DNA from: Actinacidiphila acidipaludis
Lineage (GTDB): Bacteria > Actinomycetota > Actinomycetes > Streptomycetales > Streptomycetaceae
Assembly: GCF_019890725.1 (NCBI RefSeq)
Contig: NZ_JAINZZ010000021.1
Location: 1-64,000 of the forward strand
DNA length: 64,000 nucleotides
Direction: 5' to 3'
The position numbers and the translations under genes are program-made. Shown here piece after piece: positions 9,507 through 20,566 of this stretch (position 1 is its first letter; every line of letters begins with the position of its first letter). The notes beneath the pieces were generated by a model. That model did not search any database and had not been told where the DNA came from. It was given only the letters and a program-made list of their open reading frames with translations.

Positions 9507-12500
9507 ATGCGCATGGCCCGCCTCGCCGTCGCGGCAGCAGCAGCCGCCGCGATGGCCGTACCCCTGGCAGTGCCCGCCGTCGCCGGAAGCGTTTCCGGTT
9601 CCGACGCCGCGGGCGGTGCAGCCGCCGCACGGCCCTGGCTCGACACCCGCCTCCCGATGGAGAAGCGGATCGACCTGCTGCTGCAGCAGATGACCAACGC
9701 CGAGAAGGCGACCCTGATGACGGCCGTCGGGAAGCCGGCCGGCTCGCACGCCACCGGCTACATCCCCGGCATCGACCGCCTCGGCATCCCGGGTCTGAGC
9801 TTCACCGACGGGCCCGGCGGCGTCCGCGACGGCCAGCCGGCCACCGCGCTGCCCTCCCCGGTCTCCCTCGCCGCCTCCTTCGACACCGAACTCGCGCGCC
9901 GGTACGGCACGGTGATGGGGTCCGAGGCCAAGTCCCGCGGCTACCAGGTGATCTACGGCCCGATGGTCAACATCGTGCGGACCCCGCTCGGCGGCCGCGA
10001 CTTCGAGACGCTCGGCGAGGACCCGCAACTCGCCGGCGGCATCGCCGCGTCGGAGATCGAGGGCATCCAGGCCCAGGGCGTCGCCGCACAGGTCAAGCAC
10101 TACGCGGGCAACAACCAGGAGAACGCCCGGACCACCTCCAGCTCGAACATCGACGAGCGGACGCTGCACGAGATCTACCTGCCCGCCTTCGAGAAGGCGG
10201 TCAAGGACGCGAACGTCTGGTCCGTGATGTGCGCGTACAACAAGGTCAACGGCACCTACGCGTGCGAGAACGCCACGATCCTGCGCGACATCCTCATCGA
10301 CACCTGGAAGTTCGACGGCGCCATCGACACCGACTACCCGGCGAACCACAGCACCGTCGCCTCCGCGCTGGCCGGGCTCGACCAGGAGTTCAGCGGCACC
10401 ACCTACTTCCAGCAGCTCCCCGCGGCCGTCGCGGCCGGCCACGTCCCGCAGTCCGTGCTCGACGACGCGGCCCGGCGCATCCTGCGCCTGGAGTTCCGCA
10501 CCGGGCAGTTCGACCCCGCCTCGCCCCCGCCCGCCGTCGACTACGACAAGGACAGCGCCTTCGCCCGCCAGGCGGCCGAGGACGGCAGCGTCCTGCTGAA
10601 GAACAGCGGGAACACCCTGCCGCTGGACACCTCCCGGCTGACCTCGCTCGCCGTCATCGGCCCCAACGCCGACACCGCGGTCACCGGAGGCGGCGGCAGC
10701 TCGGCGGTCACCCCTTACAAGAAGGTCGACCCGCTGAGCGGGCTGCGCGCCCGGCTCGGTGACGGCGTGGCCGTCACCTCCGTCAAGGCGGGCCAGGGCA
10801 GCGGCGTCCCGCCGATCCCGGCGTCCGCCCTCAGCGGCCTGCAGGGCCAGTACTTCGCCAACCCGACGCTGTCCGGCACGCCGGTGCTGACCCGCAGCGA
10901 CAGCACCATCGACTTCGACTGGGGCACCGGCTCGCCCGACCCGTCGCTGCCCGCCGACGGGTTCTCCGCCCGCTGGACCGGCACCCTCACCGCGCCCGCC
11001 ACCGGCGCCTACACCTTCGGCGCCACCAGCGACGACGGCAGCCGCGTCTACCTCGACGGCAAGCTCATCGCGGACAACTGGGGCGACCACGGCGTCAGCA
11101 CCGTCAAGAGCACCCCGGTGCAGCTCACCGCGGGCGAGCCGCACAGCCTGAAGGTGGAGTACTACGAGAACGCCGGCGGCGCCTCGGTCTCCATCGGCTG
11201 GAGCGCGCCCGGCCTGCCCGACCCGAGCCTGCAGGCCGCCGCGGACGCCGCCGCCAAGGCCGACGCCGCGGTCGTCGTGGTCGGCGACTCCTCCAGCGAG
11301 GGCTCCGACCGCAAGACGCTCGCGCTGCCCGGCAACGAGGACGACCTGATCCGCGCCGTCGCCGCCGCCAACCCCCGCACCATCGTGGTGCTGCGGGCCG
11401 GCGCCCCCGTGCTGATGCCGTGGCTGTCCGAGGTCCCCGCGGTCCTCGACATGTGGTACCCGGGCCAGGAGGACGGCAACGCGCTGGCCGCGCTGCTCAC
11501 CGGCGACGCCGCCCCCGGCGGCCGGCTCCCGGTCAGCTTCCCCGCCTCCGACACCCAGACGCCCACCGCCGCCGCGCCCGGCCGCTACCCGGCGGTGAAC
11601 GGCGTCTACACCTACAGCGAGGGCCTCGAGGTCGGCTACCGCTGGTACCAGCAGGAGAACCAGACCCCGCTGTTCCCCTTCGGCTACGGCCTGACGTACA
11701 CCACCTTCCGCCTGTCCGGTCTGCGCGGCGCACCGGGCGTCCTCACCGTCGCCCCCGACGGCAGCGCCCCGGTGAACGTCTCCGTGGACGTCACCAACAC
11801 CGGCCACCGCGCCGGCACCGACGTGGTGCAGCTCTACCTCGGCCACCCGGCCGGCTCCGGCGAGCCGCCGAAGACCCTGGCCACCTTCGCCAAGGTCTCG
11901 CTGGAGCCCGGTCAGACCAAGACGGTCCGGCTCACGCTGACCGCCGACGACCTGCGGGTGTGGGACAGCGGCGCCCACGACTGGACGGTGCTCGACGGCC
12001 GCTACCCGCTGTACGTCGGCGAGTCCTCCGCCGCCACCCCGCTGAGCACCGCGGTCACCGTGCACAAGACCACCGGCGCTCAGTCCGTGGCCGTGGCCGC
12101 GCCCGCCACCACCGACGCGGGCACCACGCAGACGGTGACCACCACGTTCACCAACTCCGGTGACTTCCCCGTCGCCGGGCTGCGCCTCGGGCTCACCGTG
12201 CCCGGCGGCTGGACCGCCGCGCCCGCGGCCGGCTCCTCCGCGGCGATCCCCGTCGTGCGCCCGCACGGCACCGCCACCACCACCTGGAAGGTGACCGCCC
12301 CGGCGGCCGCCACCCCGGGCGCGGCGACGCTCACCGGCACCGCGGCGTTCGACCTGGGCGGTCTCCAGAACCGCAGCACCAAGGCGGCCACCACCGTGCC
12401 GTACGCCTCGGTCGCCGCCGCCTTCGACAACGCGGGCATCAGCGCCGACAGCGACCCCGGCACCGGCAAGCTCGACCCGGGCGGTTACAGCCTGTCCGCC

Positions 12501-12950
12501 ACCCAGCTCGCGGCGGTCGGCTACACCCCCGGCGCCCAGGTCACGGCCAACGGCCTGACGTACGCCTGGCCCGACACCCAGCCCGGCCGGCCCGACAACG
12601 TCGCCGCCGCCGGCCAGGCCATCCGCGTCTCCGGGCAGGGCGGCCGGATCGGGCTGCTCGGCACCGGCATCAGCTCGGCGCACTCCGGGACGGTCAAGGT
12701 CACCTACACCGACGGGACGGCGGCCGACATCGCCGTGGACTTCCCGGACTGGTACAGCAACAAGGCCAGCGGCAACAGCCAGTTGGCGGTCACCACCGCC
12801 AACTGGAACCGCCCGCCCGGCGACACCCTGGGCAACCACGCCGTCAGCCTCTACACCACGGGCGGCGCGCTCGATCCGTCCAAGACCGTGGCCCTGGTGA
12901 CGCTGCCCGACGACAGCGGCATCCACGTGTTCGCGGTCGCCATCGGCTGA
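9507..12950 (+). CDS. Secreted GH3 beta-glucosidase with PA14 insert
   Basis: A 1147-residue enzyme from ATG 9507, which has TTTGGAGAG upstream; the open frame extends to 9306 but that part is leader. A signal peptide covers residues 1-28. The GH3 N-terminal barrel follows, with the nucleophile region FDGAIDTDYP; Asp276 in TDY stands where most members have SDW. A PA14 domain lies at about 440-580 (LQGQYFANPTLSG, TSDDGSRVYLDG), then the GH3 C-terminal sandwich, a fibronectin-III-like domain, an NEW3-type domain at about 855-945 and a further beta-rich module. PA14 inserts in GH3 enzymes shape the active site for oligosaccharides. The secreted location and the GH76 neighbour point to plant or fungal polysaccharide use. 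Confidence 0.93.
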   Translation: MRMARLAVAAAAAAAMAVPLAVPAVAGSVSGSDAAGGAAAARPWLDTRLPMEKRIDLLLQQMTNAEKATLMTAVGKPAGSHATGYIPGIDRLGIPGLSFTDGPGGVRDGQPATALPSPVSLAASFDTELARRYGTVMGSEAKSRGYQVIYGPMVNIVRTPLGGRDFETLGEDPQLAGGIAASEIEGIQAQGVAAQVKHYAGNNQENARTTSSSNIDERTLHEIYLPAFEKAVKDANVWSVMCAYNKVNGTYACENATILRDILIDTWKFDGAIDTDYPANHSTVASALAGLDQEFSGTTYFQQLPAAVAAGHVPQSVLDDAARRILRLEFRTGQFDPASPPPAVDYDKDSAFARQAAEDGSVLLKNSGNTLPLDTSRLTSLAVIGPNADTAVTGGGGSSAVTPYKKVDPLSGLRARLGDGVAVTSVKAGQGSGVPPIPASALSGLQGQYFANPTLSGTPVLTRSDSTIDFDWGTGSPDPSLPADGFSARWTGTLTAPATGAYTFGATSDDGSRVYLDGKLIADNWGDHGVSTVKSTPVQLTAGEPHSLKVEYYENAGGASVSIGWSAPGLPDPSLQAAADAAAKADAAVVVVGDSSSEGSDRKTLALPGNEDDLIRAVAAANPRTIVVLRAGAPVLMPWLSEVPAVLDMWYPGQEDGNALAALLTGDAAPGGRLPVSFPASDTQTPTAAAPGRYPAVNGVYTYSEGLEVGYRWYQQENQTPLFPFGYGLTYTTFRLSGLRGAPGVLTVAPDGSAPVNVSVDVTNTGHRAGTDVVQLYLGHPAGSGEPPKTLATFAKVSLEPGQTKTVRLTLTADDLRVWDSGAHDWTVLDGRYPLYVGESSAATPLSTAVTVHKTTGAQSVAVAAPATTDAGTTQTVTTTFTNSGDFPVAGLRLGLTVPGGWTAAPAAGSSAAIPVVRPHGTATTTWKVTAPAAATPGAATLTGTAAFDLGGLQNRSTKAATTVPYASVAAAFDNAGISADSDPGTGKLDPGGYSLSATQLAAVGYTPGAQVTANGLTYAWPDTQPGRPDNVAAAGQAIRVSGQGGRIGLLGTGISSAHSGTVKVTYTDGTAADIAVDFPDWYSNKASGNSQLAVTTANWNRPPGDTLGNHAVSLYTTGGALDPSKTVALVTLPDDSGIHVFAVAIG

Positions 12951-13033
12951 GGCGCTGAGGCGGCCGCCGGCCGACCCACCGCTTGAACGCACGGCCGGCG
13001 CGACTCGCACGGCCCGGCGCGTCTCGCACGGCT

Positions 13034-13069
13034 CCGCCGCCCGCCCCGGACTTCCGGGGCGGGCGGCGG
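13034..13069. terminator. Bidirectional terminator between GH3 and GH76 genes
   Basis: A perfect 16-bp GC stem (CCGCCGCCCGCCCCGG and complement) with an ACTT loop sits between the converging stops at 12950 and 13094. Confidence 0.85.
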
Positions 13070-13093
13070 CGTGCCGGGAGGTTCGTCCGGGGA

Positions 13094-14593
13094 TCAGGTG
13101 GCCTCGGAAGCCGTCAGCGCGTCGAGTGCGCTCTGCTGGCAGCCGTAGCCGGTACCGGTCAGCGGGCCGTTCCAGTGCGGGCCGTAAGCGTCCAGGGCGT
13201 TGCGGTCGCCGGCGTGCGCCGCGTTGGCCTGGGTGTCCAGGTATCCGTTGTAGGGGTGGTCGGACAGCTGCTTGTCCAGGTCCCGCAGTCCGCGGACGTA
13301 TGCGCCCTTGAAGGACGCGCCGTCGTTGTCGCAGGCGTCGGACTCACCCGGCTCGTGCAGCACACCACCGGAGTTGAGGGAGGTCGCGGACGTCGAGGCG
13401 TTCGCCAGGGTGCGGGCGGTCGTCAGCAGGGTGCTGTCGCCGGTCGCCTTGTACAGCTCGGTCAGCCCGCCCAGGACCACCCCCTGGTTGTAGGTGTACG
13501 TGGGCTGGCCGTTGTTGACGCACGCGCTGCTCAGGCCGTCGTTGATCAGGTGCGAGCCGTTGATCATGCCGCTCGCCTGGAACCACGACCACTCGCTCCG
13601 CGCGCGGCCGAGGTACACCGAGTCGCCGGAGATGCGGTTGTGCAGGGCCGCGTTGAGCTCCAGGTAGAGCTCGTTGGTGATGGCGTTCTTGTACCCGTTG
13701 GTCTCGTTCCACTGCACGCCACCGCCGCAGGTGCCGTTCCAGTAGGAGAACATGTGGTCGGCGTCGGCGCGGGCGGTGTTGAGGTAGCGGCTGTCACCGG
13801 TCAGGTCGTAGGCGTCGACCCAGGCCAGGCCCCACCAGGCGGTGTCGTCGAGGTAGTCGTTGCGGAACTGCCCCTCGCGCGCGTTGACGTTGAGATCGTA
13901 CGTGCGTGAGACGGCGTACGTGTAGCTGGGCATGCCGCTCGTACGGACGTTGTCGATGATCGACGTCAGGGCGTTGGCGGCGGTCCACCAGCCGTTGCCG
14001 CCGAACAGGCCGGTGCCGCGGTCCCAGCTCATCATCAGCGTGGTGGCGGCGGCGGTGCTCGGGCTCCAGGCGTTCCAGTTGGACCGGGCCCAGGCCGTGC
14101 AGGCGATCTCCGGCCGGTCGCCGGCCTTGCCGCAGGCGCGCAGGGCGCCGACGCCGGTGTTGTTCCAGTCGTCGACGTTGTACATCAGGGTCCGCCAGCC
14201 GCGGGACCCCGACGGCGTGGTGGTGTCGCCGAGTTTGCTGCCGGAGGCCCAGGTGGCGCCCCCGTCGAACGAGCGGTCCAGCCAGACCTCGTCGCCCGCG
14301 TTGCCGTTGCCGATGGAGGCCCAGCCCATGGCATCGTTGTCATCGATGTGCAGCTGGATGGTGCGGGAGTAGATCGAGGTGCTGACCGGGACACGGTCGG
14401 CCGGGGCGGCGGCCGGGTCGCGGCCGTCGCAGTAGGTGTTGCAGACGGCGGTCGCCGCGTGGGCCTGGTCGGCCCGGACGAGGCCGGGAACGAGGCTCAG
14501 CAGGAGGCAGGCGAGCGCGGCGAGGAGGGTACGGGTCCCGCGTTCGCGGGTTCCTCGCGGGCGGTGCTGGTGACGTGGCATCAGGTGGACCAT
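13094..14593 (-). CDS. Secreted GH76-type alpha-1,6-mannanase
   Basis: A 499-residue protein from ATG 14593, chosen because GGAAGCGGAG lies just upstream; the frame itself runs to 14824. A signal peptide covers about residues 1-45 (LLAALACLLLSLVPGLVRADQAHA). The C-terminal two thirds is an (alpha/alpha)6 GH76 barrel with DDTAWWGLAWVDAY, where the paired acidic residues of the family sit, and TYNQGVVLGGLTELY. The N-terminal 150 residues (LHIDDNDAMGWASIGNGNAGDEVWLDRSFD-like text) form an extra module often found in Streptomyces members. The predicted substrate is alpha-1,6-mannan of fungal or mycobacterial walls. Confidence 0.9.
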   Translation of the reverse strand: MVHLMPRHQHRPRGTRERGTRTLLAALACLLLSLVPGLVRADQAHAATAVCNTYCDGRDPAAAPADRVPVSTSIYSRTIQLHIDDNDAMGWASIGNGNAGDEVWLDRSFDGGATWASGSKLGDTTTPSGSRGWRTLMYNVDDWNNTGVGALRACGKAGDRPEIACTAWARSNWNAWSPSTAAATTLMMSWDRGTGLFGGNGWWTAANALTSIIDNVRTSGMPSYTYAVSRTYDLNVNAREGQFRNDYLDDTAWWGLAWVDAYDLTGDSRYLNTARADADHMFSYWNGTCGGGVQWNETNGYKNAITNELYLELNAALHNRISGDSVYLGRARSEWSWFQASGMINGSHLINDGLSSACVNNGQPTYTYNQGVVLGGLTELYKATGDSTLLTTARTLANASTSATSLNSGGVLHEPGESDACDNDGASFKGAYVRGLRDLDKQLSDHPYNGYLDTQANAAHAGDRNALDAYGPHWNGPLTGTGYGCQQSALDALTASEAT

Positions 14594-14822
14594 GGGCTCC
14601 GCTTCCCGGCGGCGTGGGGGCCGCCATGCGCGACGGTGGGGGTGTGGGCGGACCGGTCGGTCCCCCTCAGCACACCGGGTGCGCTGTGCACATGTCAACA
14701 GTGGTGCTGGGGAGTCGCGTTGCGCTTTCCGTGACCCGGCCGCCCGGGAGGCGTTCGCGCCCTGTTGCGGAAGCGGATCTCGGCCGTGAATGATCACGGG
14801 ATCCGACCTCGAAGGGGGCGAC

Positions 14823-15344
14823 ATGAGACTGGCCGAGGGTCCGGGCGTGGGCTGCGCGGTTCACGTCGAGGCGGACGTGGCGCGGGTCTGGGAGCTGGTG
14901 ACCGACATCCGTCTGCCGGCCCGGCTCAGCCCCGAGTTGCGGCGTGTCGCCTGGATGGGCGAGGCGGACCGGCCCCTGGTCGGTGCGCGCTTCGAGGGCT
15001 GGAACCACCACCCGCAACTGGGTGAGTGGCGAACGGTCTCCCACGTCGTCGAGCTGGACGAACCCCGGGTGTTCGCCTGGGCCGTCACGGACGCGGACGG
15101 CCGGTACGGCGAACCGACACTGGATCCCGCGCGGTGCATGGCGTCCTGGCGGTTCGAACTCGAGCCCGAGGCCGGCGGCACCCGTCTGCGCCTGTCCGTC
15201 CGCATCGGCCCGGGCCGCAGCGGGGTCTCCCTCGCCCTCGACCACCGGCCCGACCGGGAGGAGGAGATCGTCGCCTTCCGGCTGAACGAACTCCGCGCGG
15301 GGATGGAGGCCACCCTGCGGGGCATCAAGTCGGCGGCGGAGTAG
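14823..15344 (+). CDS. SRPBCC-fold (polyketide cyclase/START-like) protein
   Basis: A 173-residue protein starting at ATG 14823 with AAGGGGGCG upstream. The pattern VHVEADVARVWELVTDIRLPARLSPELRRVAW is the usual first strand and helix of the fold. GTRLRLSVRIGPGRSG and the long C-terminal helix (LRAGMEATLRGIKSAAE) complete it. Such proteins bind hydrophobic ligands in a deep pocket; many are uncharacterised and the ligand cannot be read here. There is no export signal. It is divergent from the GH76 gene and monocistronic. Confidence 0.87.
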   Translation: MRLAEGPGVGCAVHVEADVARVWELVTDIRLPARLSPELRRVAWMGEADRPLVGARFEGWNHHPQLGEWRTVSHVVELDEPRVFAWAVTDADGRYGEPTLDPARCMASWRFELEPEAGGTRLRLSVRIGPGRSGVSLALDHRPDREEEIVAFRLNELRAGMEATLRGIKSAAE

Positions 15345-15498
15345 CGGAGCCCGTCGACCGGGAGGCCCCCTCCGGCCTCCCGGGCGACGTGCTGAACCGG
15401 GCCCGGCCCCCTGAACCGGGCCCGGCCCCCTGAGCCGGGCCCGGTGGTCCGGGGCTGGCCGAGGCACCGTCCCGGATGGGCCTCCGGCTGGTGGCGGC

Positions 15499-16575
15499 CT
15501 AGCCGTCGTGCGCGAAGTCCCGCACGGTGATCGACGACGGCGGCGGCACGGGCCCCCCGGGGCGCTGACCCGGGTGGTCGACGACGACGTAGGCCAGTTG
15601 CGCCGACGAGACGGACCATGATCGGTTCTGCTTCGGAATGCGGGTGTCGCTTTCCCGTACTTCCAGACGCTTACCTCGGTAGGCGTACGTCTTCGGATCG
15701 AGGATCAGGTACGAGTGCGCGGTGGTGGTGGGCTTGCCCTGAACGGAGACAGCCTCGACAGCGAGCCCGGGCCGTCCCGCGATGTCCTTCATGGGCTTGG
15801 CGAGTAGGTGGACCCCCGGGATGTAGGCGAGCGAGCGGTAGAGCGCCGCGGTGAGCTTCGGAGGGGCCGGGACAGTCAGTGACAGCAGCGCGACGACCCG
15901 GTCGAACGCCGCCATGGGTGACGACGCGGGAAGCGAACCGAACTTCGTGCGGACGTCCGCGAAGTAGGGGTCGTCACGAAGCGCCTTCAGCAAGGCATGC
16001 GGCTCCATGGGCAGTTCGGCCATCCTCCGCCGGGTCTCCTGAGGCCGGGCGCCGGGACCCTCGACGTACCGGTTCGCGCCGGGTTCGTTCAGCGCTCCGA
16101 AGTCGTTGATCAGCACATGGACCCCCTTTGCCTCGGGGTCCAGGAACGCGTCCTGGTTGCCGTCGTAGCGGAACCAGTCCTCGGTCGTGCGACAGCTCGC
16201 CCAGCACCCGTAGTCCCGCGTGTACAGCCACTGGTGCGCGCCCGGTTCCTTGCCGGGCGCGGCGGCCGCGTTCGTGGCCGCGGCGTCGAGGATCTCGGCG
16301 ACGGTGAGGGCGTGCGGGCGCCCGGCCGAGTCGCCGCCCGGCACCGCCACCACGACGCCCGCGGTGACGGCGGCCGCCGTCAGCCCGGCCAGGACGGCCC
16401 TGCGCGCACCCGTGGCCACCGTCATCCGCAGCAGGCGGCCGCCCGCGAGCCGGCGGCCGGCGCGGCCGTCACCGCGGATCTGCGTGACGAGACGGCCGGC
16501 GCCCGCGGTGAGGTGTTCGTCGTCGGGCGGCGAGGTGTCGGCGCGGAACTCGCGCAGCTTCGTCAGCTCATCCAT
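15499..16575 (-). CDS. CU044_5270-family membrane-anchored protein, partner of the ECF sigma factor
   Basis: A 358-residue protein. A short cytosolic N-terminal part (MDELTKLREFRADTSPPDDEHLTAG) resembles the Asp/Leu-rich N-terminus of this family. One membrane helix lies at about residues 60-80 (AVLAGLTAAAVTAGVVVAV), followed by a large outside domain with a WASC motif. The family is usually encoded right after an ECF sigma factor and may act as its anti-sigma partner. The ATG at 16575 overlaps the end of the sigma gene by eight bases, so the two are translationally coupled. Confidence 0.85.
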   Translation of the reverse strand: MDELTKLREFRADTSPPDDEHLTAGAGRLVTQIRGDGRAGRRLAGGRLLRMTVATGARRAVLAGLTAAAVTAGVVVAVPGGDSAGRPHALTVAEILDAAATNAAAAPGKEPGAHQWLYTRDYGCWASCRTTEDWFRYDGNQDAFLDPEAKGVHVLINDFGALNEPGANRYVEGPGARPQETRRRMAELPMEPHALLKALRDDPYFADVRTKFGSLPASSPMAAFDRVVALLSLTVPAPPKLTAALYRSLAYIPGVHLLAKPMKDIAGRPGLAVEAVSVQGKPTTTAHSYLILDPKTYAYRGKRLEVRESDTRIPKQNRSWSVSSAQLAYVVVDHPGQRPGGPVPPPSSITVRDFAHDG

Positions 16576-17212
16576 GGCGGGACGTCTCCGGAGTGGGGAT
16601 CGGGTCGAGGTCGGGGAGCGCGGCGCGCATCTTGCGCCGGGCGCGGTTGAGCCGGGACCGCACGGTTCCCAGCGGTATGCCCAGGGCCTCGGCCACTTCC
16701 TCGTAGGACAGGTCCGCCCAGGCGAACAGCAGCAGCACATGGCGGTCGCCCTCGGACAGCGAACGCAGCGCCGCCGCGATGGCGGGGGCGGAGGCCTGCG
16801 CGGTGACCTTGCCGTCGACGGAGTCCGCGTCGGAGCCGGTGGACTGGGCGACGGGGTCGACGCCCGTCCTGGCGAGGGCGCGGTAGGCGCGCAGTTCGCT
16901 CCGGCGGTGCTGGCTCATGACGTTGGCGGCGATGCCGTACAGCCACGGCAGCGCCTTGGTGCGTGTGCGGTCGTACCGTGTGCGCCGGCGGAACGCGATG
17001 AGGAAGGTCTCACCGACCACGTCGTCGGCCAGGGCGGGGCCCAGCCGCCGGGCGACGTAGCGCAGCAGTTCGCCCGCGTGCCGGTGGTAGAGCTCGGCGA
17101 ACACCTCGGGCTCGTCCAGCGAGCGGCCGATGAGCTGGGCGTCGTCGAGGGTCTCGGGCGCCGCGTGCGGGGCGGGCGGGTCGGCCGGCGAGGGGCGGAT
17201 GGAGGCGATCAC
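16568..17212 (-). CDS. ECF-type RNA polymerase sigma factor
   Basis: A 214-residue protein with region 2 (EVFAELYHRHAGELLRYV, DDVVGETFLIAFRR, ALPWLYGIAANVM) and region 4 (LRSLSEGDRHVLLLFAWADLSYEEVAEALGIPLGTVRSRLNRARRKM). The two are joined by an Ala/Ser-rich linker. It starts at ATG 17212 and overlaps the CU044_5270-type gene. It probably directs a small envelope-related regulon and may drive its own operon. Confidence 0.93.
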   Translation of the reverse strand: MIASIRPSPADPPAPHAAPETLDDAQLIGRSLDEPEVFAELYHRHAGELLRYVARRLGPALADDVVGETFLIAFRRRTRYDRTRTKALPWLYGIAANVMSQHRRSELRAYRALARTGVDPVAQSTGSDADSVDGKVTAQASAPAIAAALRSLSEGDRHVLLLFAWADLSYEEVAEALGIPLGTVRSRLNRARRKMRAALPDLDPIPTPETSRHG

Positions 17213-17325
17213 GAAGCTCCGTTCCTGCGCTGAGGGGAGGACGCCCGGACGGCGTGCCCACCTCTCCTTGTCCGCAGGGGCCGTTCGGGTTCACGCCTCG
17301 GCCGCGAGCCCTCGCCGGCCACCCC

Positions 17326-18147
17326 CTACGCGGCGGCGCGGGCGGCCGCCCGCCCGGTCGCCTGGGCGGCGAAACGGACGGCGACGGTGTGCCAGACCGC
17401 GGCGGCGGCGGGTTCGTCGGCCATGGCGGCGCGGTGGAGTTCGTCCCGGTCGAAGCCGTGCGGTTCGACGCGGGCCGGGTCCCAGTGGCGGATGCGGTCC
17501 GCGGTGGTCTCGGGGTGGAACTGGACGCCCCACGCGGGCGCGTCGCCGAGCCGGAAAGCCTGGAAGGGGCAGTTCTCGGACTCCACCAGCCAGTGCGCGC
17601 CGGGCGGCAGCGCGGTGATCGCGTCCACGTGGTTCTCGATCGCGGTGGGGGCTTCGGGCAGGCCCTGGAAGAGGGGGTCCTCGGCGGCGGGGGTGCGCAG
17701 GCGCAGCGCGGTGCTGCCGAACTCGGGGCGGCCGTGGTTCCCCGCGACGGAGCCGCCGGCGACGTGCGCCAGCATCTGGCCGCCCAGGCAGATGCCGAAC
17801 ACGGGCACGCCGCGGTCCACCGCCTCCCGCACCAGCGCGCGGGTGGCCGCCAGCCAGGGGGCGCGGGCGTCGTCGTCCGGCAGGTAGCCGCCGCCCAGCA
17901 CGACCAGCGCCTGATGGTCCGTCAGCGAATCGGGGACGGGGGCGCCGTCGTACGCCGCGACCACGTCCAGGGCGAGGCCGCCCTCCCGCAGCCAGGTCTC
18001 CCAGCGGCCGGGGCCGCCGTTCGGCGTGTTCTGGATCACCAGGGCGGTCGCGCCGGGCGCTCTGCCCTCCGCCGTCTCCGCCTCCGTGCCCGTGCCCGTG
18101 CCCGTGCCTGTGCCCGTGCCCGTGCCTGTTCCCGTGGCGTGCGTCAT
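17326..18147 (-). CDS. Class I glutamine amidotransferase-like protein
   Basis: A 273-residue protein starting at ATG 18147 with an excellent GAGGAGCGGG site, much better than the longer frame to 18333. Residues 6-20 are a run of Thr-Gly dipeptides from a hexamer repeat. The GATase1 fold follows, with the nucleophile Cys in GVPVFGICLGGQMLA and the His/Glu pair in WGVQFHPETT. Stand-alone members of this type (GMP-synthase-like) often hydrolyse glutamyl bonds or glutamine for a separate partner; none is encoded nearby. It is divergent from the osmoprotectant transporter operon. Confidence 0.9.
   Translation of the reverse strand: MTHATGTGTGTGTGTGTGTGTEAETAEGRAPGATALVIQNTPNGGPGRWETWLREGGLALDVVAAYDGAPVPDSLTDHQALVVLGGGYLPDDDARAPWLAATRALVREAVDRGVPVFGICLGGQMLAHVAGGSVAGNHGRPEFGSTALRLRTPAAEDPLFQGLPEAPTAIENHVDAITALPPGAHWLVESENCPFQAFRLGDAPAWGVQFHPETTADRIRHWDPARVEPHGFDRDELHRAAMADEPAAAAVWHTVAVRFAAQATGRAAARAAA
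18088..18139. repeat. GTGCCC hexamer microsatellite
   Basis: About nine near-perfect GTGCCC/T units lie inside the 5' end of the amidotransferase gene and encode alternating Thr and Gly. Changes in copy number would keep the reading frame. Confidence 0.85.
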
Positions 18148-18452
18148 CCCGCTCCTCGAACTCGTCCCCTCCGGGTCGTCGCCCCCATGCTGCACCTTTC
18201 GCGTTCCGCGGCTCTCCCCGTCCGCCATCCGGTACGCCCTCCCCGGTCGGGGGCTCCATCTCTCCGGGCAGAGGGCGACCCCTCCCGGCGGGGTTTCGGG
18301 CGGGCGGAAGGCACCCGGGGTGACAAGGGTCACCCCGGGTGTTGCCGAGGTGTGAAGGGCGCGTGGCGGGGAATCCGGATGCCCATGCCTTGTCGTCCCC
18401 GCGGGCTAAGCTCGCGCGGAACGACCTGTCCACCCCCCGAAGGGGCCCCACG
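18148..18452. other. Divergent promoter region, amidotransferase / OpuC-like operon
   Basis: A 305-bp gap with no convincing gene. Its only clear structure is the long inverted repeat at 18312-18341. Confidence 0.6.
18312..18341. promoter_or_regulatory. Perfect inverted repeat upstream of the OpuC-like operon
   Basis: CACCCGGGGTGAC and its complement flank AAGG, giving a 13-bp perfect stem about 110 bp before the ATPase gene. It may be an operator for osmotic control or a terminator-like hairpin in the leader. Which of these it is cannot be decided from sequence. Confidence 0.45.
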
Positions 18453-19813
<1,361 letters not shown>

Positions 19814-19817
<4 letters not shown>

Positions 19818-20566
19818 GCGCCTACTTCGACATCCCCAGCGACCTCCAGCACTCCTACCTGGGCCTGATCGCCCTGCACCTCCAGGAGGCCCTGCTGCCC
19901 GTGCTTTTCGGGCTGCTGATCGCGCTGCCGATCGCCCTGGTCTGCGCCCGCTTCGGCTGGCTGTACCCGCCGGTGCTGTGGGTCACCACCGTCCTGTACG
20001 CGATCCCGTCGCTCGCCTTCTTCGTGGTGCTGCTGGACTACACCGGGGACTCGACGACGACCGTCGAGATACCGCTGACCGTCTACAGCCTCGTGCTGCT
20101 CGTGCCCGCCATCGTCGAGGGCACCCGCGCGGTGTCACCCGACACCGTGGCCGCCGCCACCGCCATGGGATTCGGCTCGCTGCGGCGGTTCGTACAGGTG
20201 GAACTGCCCATCGCCGTGCCGGCGATCATGGCCGGCCTGCGGCTGGCCGCGGTGTCCAGCATCAGCCTCGTCAGCGTCGGCGCGATCATCGGCAACGAGG
20301 GCGCGCTCGGCAACCTGCTGCACGACGGCCAGATCTACCACCGCAATCCGCTGATCGTCACGTCCGTCGTCACCACCGCGCTGCTGGCCATCGTCGTCGA
20401 CGGCCTGCTCGTGGGGCTGCAGGTGCTGCTCACGCCGTGGCAGCCGCACGGCAGGCGGGCGGCGCGGCGGGCCCGTACCGCGGCGGCCGTCGAGCCCGCC
20501 ACCGAGGCGGAGTTGCGGCCCGGCCAGGAAGCCGACGCGCCGGTTCTGGAGGACGCAGCCCGATGA
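19814..20566 (+). CDS. opuCB: Osmoprotectant ABC transporter permease (first)
   Basis: A 250-residue membrane protein whose ATG overlaps the ATPase stop by four bases. Hydrophobic segments include LLPVLFGLLIALPIALVC and VLWVTTVLYAIPSLAFFVVLL. The cytoplasmic EAA loop is AAATAMGFGSLRRFVQVELPIAVPAI, which docks on the ATPase. The charged C-terminal tail is cytosolic. It pairs with the second permease to form the channel. Confidence 0.92.

Noticed and set aside
9462-13010. 1182-residue minus-strand reading frame
   Set aside because: It is antisense to the GH3 gene, has repetitive Gly/Val/Arg-rich text and no domain; a GC-bias shadow.
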